A stretch of DNA of 64,000 nt from Opitutaceae bacterium (lineage in GTDB: Bacteria; Verrucomicrobiota; Verrucomicrobiia; Opitutales; Opitutaceae). How positions within the stretch are numbered: position 1 is the first letter of the stretch; each line of letters starts with the position of its first letter. The position numbers and the translations under genes were made by a program. The notes below the pieces were generated by a model. It ran no database searches, was not told the origin of the DNA, and worked only from the letters and a program-made list of their open reading frames with translations. Location of the stretch: positions 1 through 64,000 of the forward strand of contig JANQKV010000014.1 of assembly GCA_028280945.1 (NCBI GenBank). Reading direction: 5' to 3'. Positions 51,087-59,721 of the stretch are shown here, in pieces.

Positions 51087-51653
51087 GTGCTCCTCGTCAT
51101 CGACAACTACGACTCGTTCACTTTCAACCTCGTCCAATACTTCGGTGAATTGGGCGTGGCCCAGCGTGTGTTCCGCAACGACGAGATCACGCCCGCCGAA
51201 GCGGCGGCCCTCAATCCCGACCGCGTGTTGATCTCCCCAGGGCCCTGCTCCCCCTCGGAAGCCGGCGTTTCGCTCGACATGATCGCCACCTTCGCCGGCA
51301 AAGTTCCGTTGTTCGGCGTCTGCCTCGGCCACCAATCAATCGGTCAACACTTTGGCGGCAGGATTGTGCGGGCCGAACGCCTGATGCATGGCAAAACCTC
51401 CCCCATCGCGCACCGCGATACCGACGTGTTTGCCGGATTGCCCCAGGGTTTTCCGGCGACACGTTACCATTCACTCATCATTGAGCGCGAAAGCTGCCCG
51501 GACTGCCTCGAGATCACCGCTGAAACCGCCGAAGGCGAGATCATGGGTGTCCGCCACAAAACCATGCCGGTCTGGGGCGTGCAGTTTCACCCCGAATCCA
51601 TCGCCACCCAAGGAGGCATGAAAATCCTCGAGAATTTTCTGCACCTCAACTGA
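51087..51653 (+). CDS. Anthranilate/aminodeoxychorismate synthase glutamine amidotransferase subunit
   Basis: With a GTG start at 51087, the 188 residues open [18 protein letters not shown], the hallmark of TrpG/PabA. The triad is clear: Cys in [11 protein letters not shown], and His and Glu in GVQFHPESI. It releases ammonia from glutamine for a synthase partner (TrpE or PabB), which is not in the window, so tryptophan versus folate synthesis cannot be told apart. The frame is open upstream to 51003, but the family begins at the GTG. nrdR follows by 8 bp. Confidence 0.92.
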   Translation: MLLVIDNYDSFTFNLVQYFGELGVAQRVFRNDEITPAEAAALNPDRVLISPGPCSPSEAGVSLDMIATFAGKVPLFGVCLGHQSIGQHFGGRIVRAERLMHGKTSPIAHRDTDVFAGLPQGFPATRYHSLIIERESCPDCLEITAETAEGEIMGVRHKTMPVWGVQFHPESIATQGGMKILENFLHLN

Positions 51654-51661
51654 GCCGTCCC

Positions 51662-52120
51662 ATGCGCTGCCCCAAATGCACTTCCATTGAGGACAAAGTC
51701 ATCGACTCCCGCATCAGCAAGGAGGGAAACACCATCCGTCGCCGCCGCGAATGCTTGGAGTGCGGCCACCGCTTCAGCACCACCGAGATGCTGGTGCGCG
51801 AAGGCCTGTTTGTCATCAAACGTGATGAACGCCGCGAAGACTTTGATCGTGAAAAGCTGACCCGCTCCATCCGGGCCGCCTGCCACAAACGCCCCGTCGA
51901 CGACGAACAAATCGACATGTTGGTCGAGGATGTGATCGACGTGCTGGAGGCTCGATTCGACAAGCAAATCCCGTCGCGGTCCATTGGCGACGCCGTGATG
52001 GAAGGTCTCTCCCGCATCGACCAAGTCGCCTACGTGCGGTTTGCCAGTATCTACAAGCAGTTCCGTGACGCTTCGGAGTTTATCGAGGAAATCGAATCAC
52101 TCGATCGACCCACCGCATGA
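51662..52120 (+). CDS. nrdR: Transcriptional regulator NrdR
   Basis: The 152-residue protein has the four-Cys zinc ribbon (MRCPKC and ECLECGHRFST), then the ATP-cone domain (VIKRDERREDFDREKLTRSI and RFASIYKQF). NrdR represses ribonucleotide reductase genes when dATP is high. It binds NrdR boxes near nrd promoters; none of those genes is in the window. Its stop overlaps the next gene start by 4 bases. Confidence 0.95.
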   Translation: MRCPKCTSIEDKVIDSRISKEGNTIRRRRECLECGHRFSTTEMLVREGLFVIKRDERREDFDREKLTRSIRAACHKRPVDDEQIDMLVEDVIDVLEARFDKQIPSRSIGDAVMEGLSRIDQVAYVRFASIYKQFRDASEFIEEIESLDRPTA

Positions 52121-52623
52121 CCGCCCCCTCCCGCGCCGAACTACGCCGGTTGCACTTGACCAATGCGCTCTTCGCGCATGTGACCGGGCAGGACCTCTAT
52201 CTCGCCGAGCAGATCAAGGCGGCCATCACGTTCAGTCTCGCCGAGTTCGAGGAACAGACCCGGGAGCATCCCGAATTTGCCGCCCGCTATGACACCGCCT
52301 TCAATGCCGCTGCCGCCGAGTTGTTGGCCAAGTCCTTCGACCACCTGCCACGGCACGGGTTTTTTCATTGGGATGCAGCCAGCACCTTGACCGCTGCCAC
52401 CCCGCTGTTCGCCCGCGCCGAACTGATGAACGGGTTCAGACAACTCGCAGGATTCCGGGAGTCGACCTTGCTCGTGACCAACCTCCGTCCCGCGCTCCTC
52501 CCGGCCGATCGACGCCAAACCCCACGGCGCAAAAGGGAGTATGCTGATGCCCTCGCCTACACGCAGGAACTCGCCGCCGCCCGCACCGCCCCGAGCGCAA
52601 ATCTCAACCTGCTCTTCCTCTAG
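52117..52623 (+). CDS. Hypothetical helical protein co-translated with nrdR
   Basis: The 168-residue protein is mostly helical with no signal peptide or cysteines: LTNALFAHVTGQDLYLAEQIK and TFSLAEFEEQTREHPEFAARYDTAFNAAAAELL. The C-terminal part is Ala/Arg-rich. The ATGA overlap with nrdR makes a shared transcript likely. I do not recognise the family. It converges on the haloperoxidase-fusion gene, and the two stop codons overlap. Confidence 0.65.
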   Translation: MTAPSRAELRRLHLTNALFAHVTGQDLYLAEQIKAAITFSLAEFEEQTREHPEFAARYDTAFNAAAAELLAKSFDHLPRHGFFHWDAASTLTAATPLFARAELMNGFRQLAGFRESTLLVTNLRPALLPADRRQTPRRKREYADALAYTQELAAARTAPSANLNLLFL

Positions 52624-55600
52624 CGCAGCAGGTAAACTTCAATCAATCCCACCCCGGTGCCTTCTCCCCGTCCCGCAAGGGTCGCGGTGTAGGACCCCGG
52701 TTCGAGTTGAACAAAAACAGCGGAATCCGCACTGCCCGCCGGCAACGCAAAGGCACCGACCACCTCGGCCGCCGAAGCCGCCAATGACGATCTGATGTCG
52801 TCGGTCCAATTGTCGTTTGCCGCCACCACCTCGGCCCCGGCCCCATCGGTACGATTCACGGTCAATATGGGATCCACCAACGGTCCCGTGACACCAAACT
52901 CGGCCAAGGCCGGCCCCACGCCCCGAATCAACAATGGCACGGATTCCGGCCCCGTGACGACAAACCCGGCAATCATGACCGCATCCCCCGATTCCACGAC
53001 ACCGCGCACCGAGACATTCGACAGGCGCGGACCATAGGCCTCCACCAATTCGACGTGGCGCCCTTCGCCGGCCCCTGACGGCGCGACCAGGGTATAGGCT
53101 CCGCCTGACGTTTCCACCAGATCGGCCGCATCCGCACTGCTCCCCGGCAGGGCAAAAGCTCCCGCCGCTGCAGCGCGGACTTCCACGTCCTCGACCCGGG
53201 GCGAGGCTTGCCAGTCATCATTGATCATAAAGGGCGAAGTCTCCCCTGCCCGGTAGACTTCGAGCCGCGGATCAGGTGCCACGACCGACGCATCCAATCC
53301 GTAGTCCACCAAGGTGGGCCCCACCGCACGCACCAGGACTTCAGCCGGCGCTCCCGGAGCCACCACAAATCCGGTGATGAGCACTTCCTCGCCCTGCCCC
53401 GAAACACCCCGGGCCGAGACGTTGACCAGCCCGGGGCCCGCGTCTCCCGCGTAGCGCATCCGTTGGGCTTTGAGCCAGGCTTCGAGTCCCACCCGGGAGC
53501 CCAGGATCCGCCCCGGCAAATCGTCGTAAACCGGGTGAATGCCTCCAAAGATCCGGGAAATGCCCGCCTGGTCCGCCGCATCGTAATAGGTCGCCCACTG
53601 CAGGGAAACCTCCGCGGAGGGTCCGTATTCAAATTTTAAGGAGATTCCTTCCGCAAAGGTCGTTGAACCCAGGCCGTCGGGAAAAAACGCATCCCCGGTC
53701 ATGAGGGTAATCGCCTCCGCCGCGGCGCGGCTGAAGGTGCTGTGACCGGACACATATCCCGGGAAGCCCGGCGAAACAAATGTGGGCAATTGGTAGGGCA
53801 TCCAGCGCTCGGCCAAGATCCAACCCACACCCCCCGCCCGCTCGGTGGGGTTGGCCGGAGCACCCCGCCAAGCCCGGACCACAACCCGGTCCACCAAATC
53901 ACCCTCCTCATCGCGACGGGACTCGAGCGAACTGTGACGTCCACCCGGCGCGATCGATTCCGCGGTTGTGAGCTCAATCAAATCCGGGATCAACGGGAGC
54001 CCCCTCTCGTGATAACGCGGCAAGGTCGGATCACTGGACTGACCGAGACCTGCGAGGTGACGGATCACCGAAATCGGACGCGCGCTGTCATACTGGAGTT
54101 TGACCGTCCATGCGGCCATGGCCGCGTCGTGAACGGCGCCGTTGAGAGCCAGATAGCCCCGGACATCCCATTCCAAACGCGACATTGCTTCCCCTCTGCC
54201 GGTCCATCGCAGGGGCTCCGGCAGCTCATCCGACGCCTCGTTAAAAATCACATTCCAATGTCCCGGCGGAGTCTCCGAGGCCGGACCATCCGCCCAATAT
54301 TCGGCCAGCAAGCGGGCAAAATCAGCCCGCCTGACGGGATTCGAAGCGTAGGCCAGGCCGGTGGTGGGATTGATGGGGTGCCCGGACCCGGTGTTGGCGC
54401 CAAGGGGATTGTTCATCATCGCCCCCGGCGATATGTCGATCTGCACCCCATCCTCGGGATCCAGCATGGCGGAAAACTCGATAAGCTGCACCGCCGCCGC
54501 GATCACTTCTTCGTCCCCCGAGCCGTCAAGCAGCGGAAGCGGGCCGGGATCCGGCTGGATCCGCCGGGGTGCGGGACGCAGGAGGGCGAAAGGCTCGGTC
54601 AACGCCGCATTGCCTCCGATAAACGTCTGGGGGCCGGTGGGCTGAGGCAGCCCGTTTTGGCTCACCGAGTAAGCCAGCGAGAGGGGTTGCCACCGATCGG
54701 GATCATGCATGTTCGTGCCGGTCACCGCAGGGATCAGTGGTTCGTTCACCGCCGCGTAGCCGGTGGCATCCTCGTAATTGCCGGTCTCGTTGGCTCCGTC
54801 AGTGAGCGTCGCCGCCAGCACTGCTTCGGCAACCTCCCGACCAAGCAGGGCGGCCGCGGATTCACTCGCGGGGAGATATCCGAGATGATCCATCAACCAA
54901 TCAAACCCCACCGCCGAACGATCCGCGCCGGGACTCAGGGCAAACCGCGCCGTCAACAGCCGGTAGGCCGCATGACTCATCGCCTCCCGCCGGGCCGCCT
55001 CGCGGCTTCCCGCAGCCAGCAGGTCGGACGGCACCACCGGCCGGGCATACATCATCGCCACTTCGTCATTCCGCTCCGGTGCAAAGGCCCAGTAGACGTC
55101 CCACATGACCGCCGAGAGGTGAAACAGGTTGCGTGCATGCACGGGGGGATTGGGAAAATCGGCGCGGATGGCATCGAGCAGCGCCTCATTCCACCAACGC
55201 GCCACCGACCGGGGTTCGGCGGTGGCGGCGACCGCAACCTCAAAGGGCGTGCTGGCGGTGGATCCGGTGATGTTGGTGGCGATCACCTGATATGTGCCCG
55301 TATCTGTCGGATGAATACGCTCAAAACGCAGCTCCGGGGTGGTCTGATTGGGGATGCGTTCGCCGTCCTTGAACCAGGTCAACGACGGATAGGGTTCGCC
55401 CGTGACGGCGACAGTAAGCTCCAGCGGTTGGTCCTTGGTGACCACCATGTCGGAGGGAGACTGCGCGAAGGCTGGGGCTGTAAAAACCACATCATCAGGC
55501 TCGTGCAGCTCAACAATCCGTCGGGCGGAAACATCGGTCAGCACCTGTCGCGCCCCGCTGGGCCAGGTGACTTCCACGCGGTCCGCCAGAAGAGCATCGC

Positions 55601-57146
55601 CCAAACCAAAGTGAAGCAGCGGTTCGCGTTGCCCGATGTAGGCGTTGGTCGGGTGATAAAGCAGCGTCTGGGTCTCCCCTCCCGTTGTGACTCGCACCAG
55701 GGTCCCGAATCCATCGCGGTTGGAAACCGTCCCTCGAAATCGAAAACGCAACCAGGATCTGGTGGCGGCATCCGAGTCGTTCCGATAGAGAATCCATGGC
55801 CCGTAGGATTGGCCGATCACCACATCCTCGTCGCCGTCGTTGTCGTAATCCAGGACCGCCAAGCCCCGTCCCAATCCGGTGTCCACCACCCCCCAATCGG
55901 CCCCCTGTTCCGAAAACGTTGACCCGTTGTTGATGAAGAGCCGGGTCCGGTCGGTGCGAGGATCTTCAATCCTGAGCGGACTGTCGCTCGTTCCCCCGGC
56001 GACCGCCCGATTAAACCCATAACCGTTCGTCGCAATCAGATCGGAAAGGCCGTCATTGTTGGCATCAAAAAACGCCGCGCCCCACCCCCATTCGGAGTGC
56101 ATCACACCCTGGGCTGCCGCCACGTCCTCGAACTGCCGGTTGCCCGCGTAGCGATAGAGCCGGGCATCCGAAACAAGCACATCCCCCGAAACCACGGCGA
56201 TGGAGGTCACGTAATAATCCAGCCAACCATCGCGATCGAAGTCTGCGATGGCGATGCCCATGCCGCTGCGGTCAAAGGCGGTCCGGGCCGAATCGCGGGA
56301 TTGGGTGAACGTGCCATCCCCGTTGTTCCACCAAAACTGCGAGGTGCCAAAGTCGCTGACATAAGCGAGATCCACCAAGCCGTCCTGATCAAAGTCAGCC
56401 CATCCGGGCACGAACCCCCAGTTAATGGTGCCGAAATGTGGCTGCACCAGGCCGGTGCCCGAGGTGGCATTTTGAAAATGCCCGGGAGCCTCCCGGCCGC
56501 GGTTGCGCAGCAAAACCGCATATTGATCGCCGTTGGCTCCCGGCACCGAACCCCACTCCGCCACGTGGATATCGAGGTAGCCGTCGCGGTCGTAATCGAC
56601 CAACGACACACTTTGGCCCTTGTGCGGCTCCCCGGCCACCGTCACATCCGCTCCCCGCTCCACCGCGCGCTCGACAAAGTTTCCCGAACCGTCGTTGACG
56701 TAGAGGAAAAAACGATCTCCCGAACGCGGGGCCAGAAAGATGTCCGGATGCCCGGAATTGGAGAGATCGCCCACTGCGATGCCGTTGATATCCTCCGCTG
56801 CCCCCAAACCTCGCGAGGCGGCCTGATCCACAAACGTGCCGTCTCCTTGATTGATGAACGCCTGCAGCTTTCCCGGAAGCCGCGCGAGCAGCAGGTCGGT
56901 CCAGCCATCGCCATTGAGGTCGGCCGCCGCGGTCGCGCCTCCGATCATGTAAGGGTCCAAGCCGTTGGGAGGCGGCAACTCCACCTCCGGGGCCGGCAAT
57001 ACGTGGAGTCCGGCGCTTCCGGCAACGTCGACCATTTGCCCTGCCAGCGGGACGGCCAGACCGAACCCCATGCCCGTGGCCACTCCGGCCAGTCGCACGA
57101 AGCGGCCGACCCAAGAGAAACGGGATATGAAGGCGAAAATGATCAA
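52620..57146 (-). CDS. Giant exported fusion: FG-GAP/ASPIC propeller, Ig domain, vanadium-haloperoxidase-type domain, C-terminal repeat domains
   Basis: The 1508-residue protein starts with a signal-like segment. FG-GAP/VCBS repeats fill residues about 65-450 (DLNGDGWTDLLLA, DYDRDGYLDIHVA, DFDQDGLVDLAYV, DFDRDGWLDYYVT, DYDNDGDEDVVIG) and an ASPIC/UnbV-type block ends near 545. An Ig-like domain (about 560-640) follows. The PAP2/vanadium-haloperoxidase domain (about 650-1230) has all metal-site blocks: Lys1016 with RP at 1023-1024, YVSGHSTFSR and SRIFGGIHPVYDD. Two Opitutaceae-type repeat domains (about 1240-1508) complete it. It is probably secreted and may halogenate or dephosphorylate a substrate held by the propeller. 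Confidence 0.85.
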   Translation of the reverse strand: MIIFAFISRFSWVGRFVRLAGVATGMGFGLAVPLAGQMVDVAGSAGLHVLPAPEVELPPPNGLDPYMIGGATAAADLNGDGWTDLLLARLPGKLQAFINQGDGTFVDQAASRGLGAAEDINGIAVGDLSNSGHPDIFLAPRSGDRFFLYVNDGSGNFVERAVERGADVTVAGEPHKGQSVSLVDYDRDGYLDIHVAEWGSVPGANGDQYAVLLRNRGREAPGHFQNATSGTGLVQPHFGTINWGFVPGWADFDQDGLVDLAYVSDFGTSQFWWNNGDGTFTQSRDSARTAFDRSGMGIAIADFDRDGWLDYYVTSIAVVSGDVLVSDARLYRYAGNRQFEDVAAAQGVMHSEWGWGAAFFDANNDGLSDLIATNGYGFNRAVAGGTSDSPLRIEDPRTDRTRLFINNGSTFSEQGADWGVVDTGLGRGLAVLDYDNDGDEDVVIGQSYGPWILYRNDSDAATRSWLRFRFRGTVSNRDGFGTLVRVTTGGETQTLLYHPTNAYIGQREPLLHFGLGDALLADRVEVTWPSGARQVLTDVSARRIVELHEPDDVVFTAPAFAQSPSDMVVTKDQPLELTVAVTGEPYPSLTWFKDGERIPNQTTPELRFERIHPTDTGTYQVIATNITGSTASTPFEVAVAATAEPRSVARWWNEALLDAIRADFPNPPVHARNLFHLSAVMWDVYWAFAPERNDEVAMMYARPVVPSDLLAAGSREAARREAMSHAAYRLLTARFALSPGADRSAVGFDWLMDHLGYLPASESAAALLGREVAEAVLAATLTDGANETGNYEDATGYAAVNEPLIPAVTGTNMHDPDRWQPLSLAYSVSQNGLPQPTGPQTFIGGNAALTEPFALLRPAPRRIQPDPGPLPLLDGSGDEEVIAAAVQLIEFSAMLDPEDGVQIDISPGAMMNNPLGANTGSGHPINPTTGLAYASNPVRRADFARLLAEYWADGPASETPPGHWNVIFNEASDELPEPLRWTGRGEAMSRLEWDVRGYLALNGAVHDAAMAAWTVKLQYDSARPISVIRHLAGLGQSSDPTLPRYHERGLPLIPDLIELTTAESIAPGGRHSSLESRRDEEGDLVDRVVVRAWRGAPANPTERAGGVGWILAERWMPYQLPTFVSPGFPGYVSGHSTFSRAAAEAITLMTGDAFFPDGLGSTTFAEGISLKFEYGPSAEVSLQWATYYDAADQAGISRIFGGIHPVYDDLPGRILGSRVGLEAWLKAQRMRYAGDAGPGLVNVSARGVSGQGEEVLITGFVVAPGAPAEVLVRAVGPTLVDYGLDASVVAPDPRLEVYRAGETSPFMINDDWQASPRVEDVEVRAAAAGAFALPGSSADAADLVETSGGAYTLVAPSGAGEGRHVELVEAYGPRLSNVSVRGVVESGDAVMIAGFVVTGPESVPLLIRGVGPALAEFGVTGPLVDPILTVNRTDGAGAEVVAANDNWTDDIRSSLAASAAEVVGAFALPAGSADSAVFVQLEPGSYTATLAGRGEGTGVGLIEVYLLR

Positions 57147-57330
57147 AACCGCAGATGGGGGTTACGACGGCTGAAACTCGACCATCATTTTTGTGAGCCA
57201 AGTCGGTTGCAAGGGGCCAGTCTTGCCAGGCTTTTGCCGGACGGCCCCGGATTGGTGAGCCGGATTCTCACCAGCGATTGGCCCGGTTTTCAGGTGGCCT
57301 GTTCCCGTTCACCCAATCAACTTCGAGCCC

Positions 57331-57669
57331 ATGCCCACGCTCTTCGAAAAAATCATCGCTCGTGAGATTCCCGCGCAGATCGAGCACGAGGATGAACTTT
57401 GCATCGTGATTCACGACATTCAACCCCAGGCCCCGGTTCACGTTCTCGTCATTCCCAAAAAGCCGATTCCCCGAGTGGCCGAAGCGGAGGACGACGATGG
57501 CGCGACGCTGGGCCATCTGTTGCTCACTGCTCGTGACGTCGCAAAGAAGCTCAACCTTAGCAACGGCTTTCGTGTGGTCATCAACAACGGTCCCGATGGG
57601 TGTGAAAGTGTGCCGCACCTGCATGTCCATCTGCTCGGCCAACGGCAGATGCAATGGCCCCCCGGTTAG
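57331..57669 (+). CDS. HIT-family (HINT-like) nucleotide hydrolase
   Basis: This 112-residue protein has the HIT motif ESVPHLHVHLLGQRQMQWPPG (the HxHxH active site) and the leading strands EDELCIVIHDIQPQAPVHVLVIPKKPI. HINT proteins hydrolyse AMP-lysine or other nucleoside phosphoramidates. It is the typical compact length. It is a single gene, read away from the giant fusion gene, and is followed by a long repeat array. Confidence 0.93.
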   Translation: MPTLFEKIIAREIPAQIEHEDELCIVIHDIQPQAPVHVLVIPKKPIPRVAEAEDDDGATLGHLLLTARDVAKKLNLSNGFRVVINNGPDGCESVPHLHVHLLGQRQMQWPPG

Positions 57670-57740
57670 GGCTGCCCAACAGGAGCAAACCCAGGAGTCG
57701 TCACCCTCTGTTTATACCTTTTTTCAGCTGGCCGCTTTTT

Positions 57741-58540
57741 TACAGGAGTCAGCAGAGAGAACTGAGCCGGGGATGTGGCTACCTCAATCCTCCACTTCCT
57801 CCGCTGCCTCCTGTAAGAACCTTCATCCTGCTGACTCTTTTTTACACAAGCTAACGAAGGAAACCAAGCCGGACTTCCCCACTCCCACGCCTTCGTTCCC
57901 TTTGTTGCCTTCTGTAATAACCCACATCCAGGTGGCTCTTTTTACAGGAGCCAGCAGAGGGAACTGAGTGACACTCCCTCAAACCTCCATTTCCTCTGCT
58001 ACCTCCTGTAAGAACCTTCGTCCTGCTGACTTCTTCTCACAGAAGCTAACGAAGGAAACCAAGCCGGACTTCCCCCACTCCCACGCCTTCGTTCTCTTTG
58101 TTGCCTTCTGTAATAACCCGCATCCGGATGGGTCTTTTTTACAGGAGCCAGCAGAGAGAACTGAGCCGGAGATGTGGCTACCTCAATCCTCCACTTCCTC
58201 TGCTACCTCCTGTAAGAACCTTCGTTCTGCTGACTCTTTTTTACAGAAGCTAACGAAGGAAACCAAGCCGGACCTCCCCCGCTCCCACACCTTCGTCTTC
58301 TTTGTTGCCTTCTGTAAGGACCCGCATCCAGGTGGCTCTTTTTACAGGAGCTAGCAGAGGGAACTGAGTGACACTCCCTCAAACCTCCATTTCCTCCGCT
58401 GCCTCCTGTAAGAACCTTCGTCCTGCTGACTTCTTCTCACAGAAGCTAACGAAGGAAACCAAGCCGGACCTACCCCGCTCCCACACCTTCGTTCCCTTTG
58501 TTGCCTTCTGTAATGAATGCTGTCCGGTGGAGTCCCTTGT
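57741..58540. repeat. Tandem array of four ~200-bp two-hairpin units, alternating types A-B-A-B
   Basis: Units begin at TACAGGAG: 57741, 57943, 58140 and 58343 (steps 202, 197, 203). Types alternate: A carries GAACTGAGCCGG and CCTCAATCCTCC, B carries GAACTGAGTGAC and CTCAAACCTCC, so A-A and B-B distances are 399 and 400. Each unit has two inverted pairs: ACAGGAGCCAGCAGAG faces CTCTGCTACCTCCTGT, and ACAGAAGCTAACGAAGG faces CCTTCGTT-TTGCCTTCTGT. These could fold as two long hairpins. The 918-base spacer has no credible gene; open frames inside it just follow the repeats. Confidence 0.85.
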
Positions 58541-58587
58541 CCCGGACTTGATCGGGACATGACGCCGGCCTCGATCACACGAGGCGG

Positions 58588-59721
58588 CTAGCTGACAACT
58601 TCGAAACGACCGTCCGGTTGTTTGGCCACGCGCCGCTGCAGTTCGAGCATCATCAAGGCCGTATTGACCTCCGCTATCGACAGGCCGGTCTGCGCCTCGA
58701 TCTCATCCGGGATCAAGCGCTCTCCTCCGGCAAAGACCGCCATCACCTTGGCCTCGACGGCGGACATCGGTGGCCCCGCTTGATCCGCCGGGGTTTCCGG
58801 AGCAGCCGCAATCGGGGTCGAAGCGAGTCCTTCGAGGTAGCTGAACTCGGCCAGGATGTCGTCCACGCAGGTCGTCAACTTCGCTCCGTCTTGAATAAGC
58901 TGATGGCATCCGGCGCTGGTCGGCTGATCGATGCGCCCGGGCACTGCAAAAAGCTGCCGGCCCTGCTCCCCGGCAAATCGCGCGGTGATCATCGAGCCGC
59001 CCGCTTTGTCCGACTCGACGACGACAACTCCCGCACACATGCCCGCTACAATGCGGTTGCGCATGGCGAACGACTGCCGGTCGGCGCGACGACCAAAGGG
59101 AAACTCCGATACGACCGCGCCCGCCGCTTCCACCTGCCGGTAGAGGTCGATGTTTTCGGGAGGATAGATGATGTCCAAGCCCGTGCCCAAAACGCCCACG
59201 GTCGGTCCGCCCCCGTCAAGCGCACCTTCGTGGGCCGCCGTATCAATTCCCCGGGCCAATCCGCTCACGATGCAGAACCTCGCCCGCGCCAACTCAGTCG
59301 CCAGGGTGCGGGCGACCTTCTGGCCGTAGAGCGTCGTTTTGCGGCTGCCCACCATGGCAATGCCCGGACGGTCGAATCCGTATTCGCCCTTTTGATACAA
59401 TCCAATCGGCGGATCATACAGCTCGCGCAGCAGGGCGGGATAAGATGCATCACGGTGGGTGACAAAACGCGCCCCGGCCTGGGCCAGGCGCTGTTCCTCG
59501 CGGGCGAGATTCACTTTGTCGCGCCAGGCCGTGATGGACTGACTCATGGTGGAGCCGACGCCTTTCACCTGCTCGAGTTCGCCCGGCGAGGCGTGCAGGA
59601 TCGCCAACGGATCGTCGCCAAACGCATCAAGCAGCCGGCGCAGGCTGACCGGCCCGAGATTCGGCAGCGCGTTGAGCACCAGGAATGCCTGGGTTTCGCT
59701 CAACTCATGGGACGCGTTCAT
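58588..59721 (-). CDS. dprA: DNA processing protein DprA
   Basis: The 377-residue protein has a helix-hairpin-helix start (LNALPNLGPVSLRRLL), then the DprA Rossmann core: IAMVGSRKTTLYGQKVA, VSGLARGIDTAAHEGAL, GTGLDIIYPPEN, FPFGRR and RNRIVAGMC. A winged-helix tail (IPDEIEAQTGLSIAEVNTALMML) ends it. DprA loads RecA on single-stranded DNA during natural transformation. It overlaps the nnr gene by 4 bases (ATGA) and closes the operon. The start ATG at 59721 is preferred over an upstream frame to 59799. Confidence 0.95.
   Translation of the reverse strand: MNASHELSETQAFLVLNALPNLGPVSLRRLLDAFGDDPLAILHASPGELEQVKGVGSTMSQSITAWRDKVNLAREEQRLAQAGARFVTHRDASYPALLRELYDPPIGLYQKGEYGFDRPGIAMVGSRKTTLYGQKVARTLATELARARFCIVSGLARGIDTAAHEGALDGGGPTVGVLGTGLDIIYPPENIDLYRQVEAAGAVVSEFPFGRRADRQSFAMRNRIVAGMCAGVVVVESDKAGGSMITARFAGEQGRQLFAVPGRIDQPTSAGCHQLIQDGAKLTTCVDDILAEFSYLEGLASTPIAAAPETPADQAGPPMSAVEAKVMAVFAGGERLIPDEIEAQTGLSIAEVNTALMMLELQRRVAKQPDGRFEVVS

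Noticed and set aside
53742..55922. A 726-codon plus-strand frame inside the giant fusion gene
   Set aside because: It is antisense to well-conserved haloperoxidase and Ig domains and is Arg/Gly-rich without motifs.
57968..58354. A 128-codon frame within the repeat array
   Set aside because: Its residues repeat with the DNA unit (SSATSCKNLR-AD, LTKETKPD), and it has no ribosome-binding site or homologue I recognise.
57741..58540. CRISPR array
   Set aside because: The repeats are about 200 bases with no short unique spacers, and no cas genes are in the window.
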